This document shows positions 57,126 through 64,000 of a stretch of 64,000 bases of DNA, piece by piece. Each line of letters starts with the position of its first letter. Position 1 is the stretch's first letter. The notes below the pieces were generated by a model, which ran no database searches, had not been told where the DNA came from, and saw only the letters and a program-made list of their open reading frames with translations. Source of the stretch: Ariolimax columbianus (lineage: Eukaryota > Mollusca > Gastropoda > Stylommatophora > Arionidae); assembly GCA_036924085.1 (NCBI GenBank), contig JAVGWX010000019.1:6884141-6948140 (forward strand), given 5' to 3'. The position numbers and the translations under genes were made by a program.

Positions 57126-57737
57126 ATTGCAGTATACAAAGAGTGAGTTGGACAGAAAACATTTTAATCGTTCAAGTGCTTAATGATATAGGGGTATATA
57201 GCTAATAAAACCTATACGAAAAGGTAGATTATCTTCATGAGACATGGAAGCCTATTTTTGAAAATGCTGAGCTACAAAAGTTCAGAGTAAAAAAAGGAGA
57301 GGGAATCCAACAAACAAAGTACAGGACACATGCATACAAAATCAGCTGCACGAAGATTCAAGCTGAACTGAAAATATATGCAGAGGGCAGTCGTTGATAT
57401 GAATTAACGATTTCAATACTAGGCTCTGGACTGTCTAACCAAATGGTGATTATTATGAGTCAAACTTACTTACAGTAACAGCCACAGTAAACAAATAATT
57501 AAATATGGTTCGCAAATTAAACAAAATACGACTACAGTTTGATTCTCAAAATATATATGAAGGGGTTACTAAAGATGGTTCTGCATGGTGCATGTAGAAG
57601 TATTTGCAAATTGCATTGCATTGCAAATTACTGGAATGGTAATAATCATCATCATGTGACATATTGTTTGCAGAACCTAGATTCCATCACGGCAGCATTA
57701 AACACATTACAGTTGTGTGCATGTATGACTGTATCAT

Positions 57738-57862
57738 ACAAAGACCAGATCTACCTTCATCAGCACTCTCAAGATATGAAGAAAGATACTGCAACCCATC
57801 ACCTAACGCCCTTTTCAGGGCGCACAAAACAGTATACTTGCTAGTTGTGGCCATTCAATAAC
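57738..57862 (+). repeat. Dispersed repeat, family A (3' part only)
   Basis: TACCTTCATCAGCACTCTCA, TGCAACCCATCACCTAACGC and CCTTTTCAGGGCGCACAAA match the 3' third of 35174-35512. Confidence 0.7.
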
Positions 57863-57959
57863 AACAAAGCCACATTTAAACTGTCGGTAATTTCTTCCAA
57901 ACTGAACCCAGTCTCTCTTAACTGCTAGTTCAGGTCAGTTAATTGACCATCTACACATA

Positions 57960-58390
57960 AGTGGTCGGCTGCAACTGAACTCCAACATCCCATGTCTCTT
58001 GTCTTGATTGTGCAATCTACCAGGGTTTCCCCTGTCCATCTTCAGATGCTTGTAAGTACAAGTACATAACGTAATTTACAGTACGTTTGCCTTCCACATA
58101 TCCTTCCAATATTATTCTCAAGCAATGTGTTTTGTATTTTGAAGTGACCAAAATGGCTTATTTGTCGGACTATAATTTTGTTCATCATATCTCTTTGAGC
58201 TCATAATGTATTCAATACTTTCACATTCGTTATTTTTTTTCTTCTCGAGGTGCGTTACACCTCTTTTCTATATTTCCACATTTCAAAGGAATACATTCTC
58301 TTTTCTGACAATGTCTTCATTGGCAACGTTTTTACGCCATACACTACAGACAAGTGTTCTTGACCATTCTTATTTTTAACGTATGTCCGC
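57960..58390 (-). mobile_element. LINE C-terminal fragment
   Basis: The minus strand shows SLWRKNVANEDIVRKENVFL, QRDMMNKIIVRQISHFGHF and ENNIGRICGRQTYCKL, the usual C-terminal order of A(C)ETW-type segment, Q...M...I..RQ...GH, then EG.I.G.R. Frame breaks are present. Confidence 0.55.
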
Positions 58391-58399
58391 CCGTGGTTG

Positions 58400-60170
58400 C
58401 AAATACTTCAAGATCACAAGTCCATCCTATTTGGTCTGATACTACAATTAGTTATTATATACATAAAAACAGTTCTTCAGGCTTGTCTGAATGGGGTCAC
58501 GATATTTTAGGCCTTGGTGCTCGTAAGTTCGCGAATAAGTTGCTTCCTGGTATCTTTTGAAACCTTTGGCTTGAAGCTGTGTACTTGGCCGAAGAAAACA
58601 TAACTTATTCAGTCTTATAATACCGTCGGCCTAGACACGGCCTCATTTAGTCCTTTAGTAAAGAAGGCCGTGGGCGACAGTTCCTCTTATATCCCCTTGT
58701 GGTTTCTAGTATCTTCATCACAGGGAAGTCGGAACTATGCCCAACGTTCTTTACTGTCTTCTTATGACGTCTTGAATGACAGAGTACCAGGGCTCTCTTC
58801 TCCACATTTAAGAGCTCTGGTAACACACGGGCTGGGCCGTGATAATTTCGCAAATGATAATTTTAGGATAAGCTGAGCCATTTTTCTCAAAGGGCTGTTT
58901 ATTCAATCCTAAAACATTACCGATATTACAACACTGCATTTTACACAACTTCACGAAAATAATGAAGATCAAACTGCAATCACAAAACTAAAGAAAACTG
59001 CAATTAAATAACATGTTAAGCAACTTTCAAAGGTTGGAAGTTAAAAATCTCCGTCAGAGAAGATCGGCCTAATTTGTGATTAGTTGTCTGTGAGAAGAAA
59101 TAGCGCCCAAATGACCATCCCCTTAGTACCAATTGACCGAATTCCTACGCTGTGTTATGGTGGACACAATCAGCTTACCTTTTTCTATAGCTGCTCTTCA
59201 ATGTCCACAAAGAGTAAGTTTACTCATTTATGCGTCCTGAAAAGGGTGTCATGTGTCGGGTTGTAGTAGCTTCCCTCACATCCCGAAGTTGTTATAAGCG
59301 TGTCTTCATCTGCGCGACGCTCACTACTACGGGATGACGTTGATTCGCATCTAAGAGGCCATGATATTCACATTGCCGCTTCGCGGCGCGTTTGTTAACA
59401 TGTCAGTACGGTTAAACAAAAATGATCATTACAATTTTAATTTTAAATTTATTTTACATCTGTTTTATGCAAGAGGTGTCTTCTCTAATTCTACAAAACC
59501 GTTTGAGATAGCTCAGCCTTTTCTGTCTATTCTAAAACTGTGTTTCTAGTTAGAATACAGGCTCACATAAGTACAACAGCACGCTTGAATACGTCACTTC
59601 CACGCCAGTCTTCGTCGAGGAATATGAAAACTAAATGGACACACGTGAAAACATCGAACTAAGTAAAAAGAACATCAAAAGACTGAAATCAATAACAGAA
59701 AGAACATAATATACAAGATCGTCTCATCCCGTAGAAACATTTAGCTAGAAAATGGTCTACACGGGAGCAGATCAACATTCGATTAATTGGGCGCGTATTT
59801 ATTGAATGTCTTTGGGGATACAAATGACTTGATTGATTGATTAATATATTGTTTGAATGATTCGCTGATTAAAAATAGACATGATTCTATTATTTCTGCT
59901 TGTTCGTTCCAAGTGAGCATATGGTCACCACTATAATTGGTCCATTTACAAAGAGCTTGTATCAGATCATTTCCATCTGTGATTTCAATAACAATGGTTT
60001 TACTTGAAAGATTCATCCTCCCATAGATTAACTTGACTTAGTCGTCCTCTTCTACAATGAGCGGTAAAGGTCATATTTGTGTGTGCTGCTTGTGGATTAT
60101 AGTTTCATCAGGAAGTGGTAGCCTATCACACGCAGCCTGGTTAACAGATTAGTGATCGAAGAGCGAATGC
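58400..60170. other. Unassigned sequence
   Basis: No recognised gene or element. 58647-58876 is open on both strands without motifs. Confidence 0.35.
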
Positions 60171-60179
60171 AATCTCATC

Positions 60180-60400
60180 CCAGCTTGCTATCCGGCCTTC
60201 TGTGCAGCTCTCTTTGTTTCCTGCAACAGAACCACATCTCAGAAGTTTATAAAGTGTCTTCATGCTTTCTGTCTAGATCCATTCTTTGATTTCATACCTT
60301 GCTAAAGGCCAGATATGTGTGGATATTATTCTTTCACGCAGCTCAATATTGATGTTAGGAAGTTCAGCAATTACTTTTACGAAATACTTTGCAGATTACA
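60180..60400 (-). mobile_element. LINE fragment
   Basis: The minus strand carries the CTGCGTGAAAGAATAATATC, CACACATATCTGG and GGATCTAGACAGAAAGC text of 57010-57085, followed by VVLLQETKRAAQKAG. It is an inverted copy of the fragment at 56840-57125. Confidence 0.55.
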
Positions 60401-60529
60401 GTATTACTATTTGTTACTCCCAATTCAGGCACCAGCAACACACGAGCCACGTTAACTTGACTTCAGTCATTCAAGGCCTAGACTTGTATTTGTATCAATT
60501 CCCCCCCCCCCCCGTTTGATCGGAAAGGA

Positions 60530-60790
60530 ACGTTTTGATGCTGTGTCGTAGTTCACAGCAAGGCTGCGATATATGCTCATTTCGGTCCGACTCAGCTGAT
60601 TTCAGCACAACATTTTTAGACCGAGGTTGCGTTCCCTTTTCGATCCCTAATCTGTTAACTGGGCTGCACGGTTGCAGCCTGTTTCCAGGACCACCACTTA
60701 AAGGCAGAATAGGGTCATGGTCAGTTTTGGGTAACTTGATGTAAACAGCCAGCTATGAGTTGCTGACCTTGATGTAAACAGCCACATTAT
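60530..60790 (-). repeat. Dispersed repeat, family B
   Basis: Minus-strand text TCGGACCGAAATGAGCATAT and GTGAACTACGACACAGCATC. It shares the extended part with 52100-52330, including the CAGCTATGAGTxGCTGACC segment that is amplified next to it. Confidence 0.68.
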
Positions 60791-60875
60791 GAGTGACTGA
60801 CCTCGATGTAAACAACCAGTTATTAGTGACTGAACTTAATGTAAGCAGCCAGCTATGAGTCACTGACTGGTGTTT
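60725..60875. repeat. Tandem repeat of about 36-40 bp, about 4 copies
   Basis: Degenerate units of the form GATGTAAACAGCCAGCTATG plus AGTGACTGACCT. The unit is part of repeat family B. The last unit is the left arm of the inverted repeat at 60822-60974. Confidence 0.75.
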
Positions 60876-60974
60876 GATATTTTCTTAAAGCAGGGGCCAA
60901 AGATGAAGTTTCGAATGAGCTAACACCAGTCAGTGACTCATAGCTGGGTGCTTACATTACGTTCAGTCACTCAT
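60822..60974. repeat. Inverted repeat, 53-bp arms, 47-bp loop
   Basis: 60822-60874 and 60922-60974 are reverse complements with about four mismatches (core CAGCTATGAGTCACTGACTG / CAGTCAGTGACTCATAGCTG). A transcript would fold into a long hairpin. Confidence 0.88.
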
Positions 60975-61734
60975 TTCTTCTATACTTTAATATTATATCA
61001 TATTCTTTAAAAATAATATTGTTTAAGCAGTGTTTTTAACTAGAAGTGTATGTATATGTGGCTTGTCTGCATATTTTAATAAAAGTATTTACACATTTCT
61101 AGACAAAGAATCGAATCCTTCAACTGATAAAGGATATAAGAACGCTGTCAGCGTTCTTCCGGGCGTCCGCTTGATGCCAGAAAAAAGCGCATATCGTTAA
61201 CAGCACATTGAACAACATTTGTTTGGTTTTTTTTCAACGTTTCTAAATTGTAATTGAAATTACATGGTAAGGGAAATAGCTCTTATATTTGCGTTTCAAT
61301 TGTGAGGAAAAGCGAAGTTGGAAAACATTTGTCATCTTTCAAGACAGTTTATCACAAAAATGCATAGCAAATGTAGCACTCCACAATTGTCTAACAGTAT
61401 GTTGTTTTTATCTGTAGAAAAGGCTAGGGAGTTGTATACTCTAGGTAAATTTAGGGACGAGCATTCACATTTTTCTTATGTTGAATCTGACTTACACACA
61501 CACACACATTGTAAGTCAGTCACTGCAGGTGTTTCAATAGATAATATAATATTAAATGAAAAGATTAGATTAGATTCAATATGATGATAAGATTAGATTT
61601 GATAGTCAGACAGACAGATAAGATTAAATATATAAGATGGACAGATAAGAGTTTATTGTAGTTTACAATTTATTATAGCTAAATTTTAAAAATAAACCAC
61701 TCACTCACTGATGCACGCACGCAGACACATACAC

Positions 61735-61850
61735 ACACTAGCTGAGAGGTAAAGGTTCTTGCCTCTTTAAGAAATGAAAACATGAAATTGTGGGGTTTTG
61801 AATCTAACAAGTTCCAAGTGTCCCTTGGTCTCAGCGTAAAGTCATATTGG
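61735..61850 (+). mobile_element. Weak SINE-like fragment
   Basis: GCTGAGAGGTAAAGGTTCTTGCC, TTTTGAATCTAACAAG and GTGTCCCTTGGTCTCA resemble the A box, B box and body of 2640-2815. Heavily decayed. Confidence 0.35.
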
Positions 61851-62119
61851 AGAATGACACTGATGAAAAACTAGAAGGTTTTTCTGTATACGTAAAAGAA
61901 CTCTAGGCAGTGAAAATTGATAAGAGCATGCATGTAGATGCTGTCAGTGCAAAATTCTGAAAAGTAATGACATTTCTACCCAATACGTAACCTACCTTCT
62001 CTCAGGCCTAGTACGCCACAGGAAATAAAAATGGCAAAATTAAGAACACGCTACGGATAGCCTTTGGTTACCTGGTAGCATGCATAACTTTTGTGTTTGA
62101 ATATCAGGATTCCAGGTAA

Positions 62120-62830
62120 ATTAAACTAAATACATATTAATCACATATTTACCACATGTTGTTGTTCGTTCATCACAAGTGATGAGGGTCTTTTCTTTTT
62201 TGTATTTAACCAGTCCTTCCAGTCGAGTATTCTGTGATTCCGGGTTGTGGATGGGTGCGGAGATGGCTGACGAGTTCGATTTGGGATCTGCATACTCGCA
62301 GGCAGTGAGGGCATAGAAAGTTCCATTCGCGAGACGGTGATATTTCACAGGCTTTTCTGGCCTTTCTCCGTTGTTCTGCTGCAGTCTTTTTAGAAACATC
62401 GCATGACACTGCTCCTATGCAAAGAATTGTGTGCCAGCGTGTACAGTCTTTTGCAGCATCTTCCCATGTTTCGAGGTTAATGCCGAAGGCCTTTAAAGAC
62501 GTTTTTAGTGTGTCTTTAAAGCGCTTTTTTTGCCTCCTTGGTAGCGTTTGCCCTTCAGCATCTCACCAGAGAAGATTATTTTTGGCAACCGAGAGTCTGG
62601 CATGCAAACCATGTGCCCGGCCCAGTGAATCTGTGATTGCATCATGATAGTATCAATGCTAGGTTCTCTCAAGAACAGCAGTGTCCGGGACTCTGTCTTG
62701 ACATTCATCCCCCTCCTGAGACAAAGTGTGTGAAAATGATTCAGCTTCTTTGTGTGACGCCTGTATACAGTCCATGTTTCAATTGCATATAGCAACACAG
62801 GGATCAGCCCCTGACACAGCATTCAGGGTA
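62120..62830 (-). mobile_element. LINE C-terminal end with zinc-finger-like motif
   Basis: On the minus strand: PVLLYAIETWTVYRRHTKKL, IHWAGHMVCMPDSRLPKIIF, GEMLKGKRYQGGKKSALKTH, then EWNFLCPHCLRVCRSQIELV, SHLRTH. The last is a C-x2-C-x12-H-x3-H finger at the protein end, a known feature of this LINE family. The family is the one at 2190-3440 and 19019-20940. Frameshifts separate the blocks. Confidence 0.75.
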
Positions 62831-62839
62831 CAGTTGTCA

Positions 62840-64000
62840 TCAAACAGAAGATCTCTGATGTGTGTGTCTTGATCTTAGTTTTTGCATGAAGCCGCCTTAG
62901 GTTGAATTTACCACATAAGGGCCAGATCAAACATGCTGATCAAGACCCACCATCTTCTCATCACCTTAACGCTCTTGTGAACAGCCTGTATCAGCTAGTG
63001 GGTATGGTTTTTCTTCATTCCTTAAATTGACAACCGCTCTACTTAAACACGCTTGAAATGTGTTTTTGTCAATATGTAAAACTAATGGAAATTCCAATTC
63101 TCTTTACAATTTAATTAGCTGCTATTTGTATGACAATGTTATGTTATGTCAAGCATACCTGACATCAAATTGATCTCAACAGCCCCATATATACTAAGTC
63201 TCTTTCAGCAAATTTCAATAATATGGTTATTGACGGTTTCTGAGCTTGCTGATTGTAGACACTTCTGATCTGTCCTGACTAGATCATTTCTTTGCTCAAC
63301 ACACCTATGATCTCAAATTCCTACACTCTGTGAATTGCCCATTCATCGATTACAATGTCATCATTTCATTCCATTTTTGTTGGTTGATGATGCTGTTTTC
63401 TTGTTTTGGTTTTTGTGTCTGGTGGTTTCCCCTTCACAATAGGAGCAGCACAGAGAAGATAATTGTCTTATGCCCCTAATACATTCTAGGGTGTAAATTG
63501 ATTGCCAACACTAGAGAGGAGTGATGAATACACTGGACAGCACAACTTTCAAATGAATATGTCTAACTTTACTAATTTATTGCTCTAGGACATGAAAATG
63601 AGAATACAATTTGTCGTTTGGTTTTTGTTATGGATATAAATAAATCATCATCAGTCCCGTAACATGAAAGTACATTGGGGCACCAATACTGGAGATTGTT
63701 GGACTAGTTCTCAGCACTTCACTTAGTTTTGTGGCAGTATATTTGTTCTTGCTATGGAGTGTGGACGGGAATGTTCTTAGCTAGAACAAAATAGAAATTA
63801 ATATTTATGTATAAACAAGTCAGTCTGCATTGAGTATATAGGTTAGCATTTTGCAACGCTGTATTTCAGTCTCTGTATTGTGTTGCATTACATCAGCCTT
63901 TCATAAACACAATAAACCAGACAATATTTCACCATTTGCTTATGCAATGCAGTTGAGTTAGGAAATCATTGCGGCAATATGGCTGCTGATGACAATGAGA
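62840..64000. other. Unassigned sequence
   Basis: I see no gene, RNA or element motif here, apart from a faint family A-like CATGCTGATCAAGACCCACC near 62932. Confidence 0.35.

Noticed and set aside
61318..61584. An 88-codon plus-strand open frame
   Set aside because: It has no motif and ends in simple CA repeats and AT-rich sequence, with no exon-like borders.

Overview
This is a eukaryotic, clearly metazoan, AT-rich window. It has no operons or bacterial signals. Most of it consists of decayed transposable elements: many non-LTR retrotransposon (LINE) families, tRNA-derived SINEs, a solo LTR, and mariner, piggyBac and IS630/Tc1-type DNA transposons. A spiralian such as a gastropod mollusc would fit this mix, but that placement is inference.

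The one host gene I can support lies on the minus strand. Its candidate exons, in 5'-to-3' order of the gene, are 35766-35953, 21244-21463, 15436-15735 and 14941-14991. A second, partial copy of the last two lies at 9867-10082 and 9359-9409. All have AG/GT borders, and their reading phases join without a frameshift (1-0, 0-1, 1-1, 1-1, 1-1, 1-1). The product looks like a secreted or cell-surface protein: Cys-rich, with N-glycosylation sequons and short Ser/Thr/Pro linkers. No signal-peptide or membrane exon was found, so the gene is incomplete here. Most of the mobile DNA between 9.4 and 36 kb would sit in its introns.

Layout. 1-5 kb: mariner relic, LINE and CR1-type fragments. 5.0-10.1 kb and 11.2-15.7 kb: two copies of one segmental duplication, each with a LINE, a 35-bp minisatellite, a 36-bp minisatellite and a two-exon cassette of the host gene. 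16-26 kb: SINEs, LINEs, two 28S rRNA 3'-end fragments, a CR1-type LINE split by a SINE with an 11-bp target-site duplication, and half of a piggyBac transposase. 26.1-29.7 kb: one LINE interrupted by an inverted-repeat element, a SINE and a 918-bp solo LTR. 29.7-33.1 kb: an opposing LINE, then a LINE 5' end. 34-46 kb: piggyBac C-terminal half, LINE endonuclease pieces, mariner relic, and a long CR1-type copy. 46-64 kb: LTR-like repeats, RNase H fragment, dispersed hairpin-headed repeats, IS630-like transposase relic, SINEs and LINE 3' ends.

Two observations stand out. First, the 35-bp array (about 39 and 12 copies) and the 48-bp array (about 4 copies) are both tandem amplifications of LINE coding sequence: the segment after the reverse transcriptase palm in one family, and the endonuclease SDH motif in another. 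Second, the duplicated host exon differs more between its two copies (about 11%) than the flanking introns (about 0.5-2.5%). All counts are by eye.
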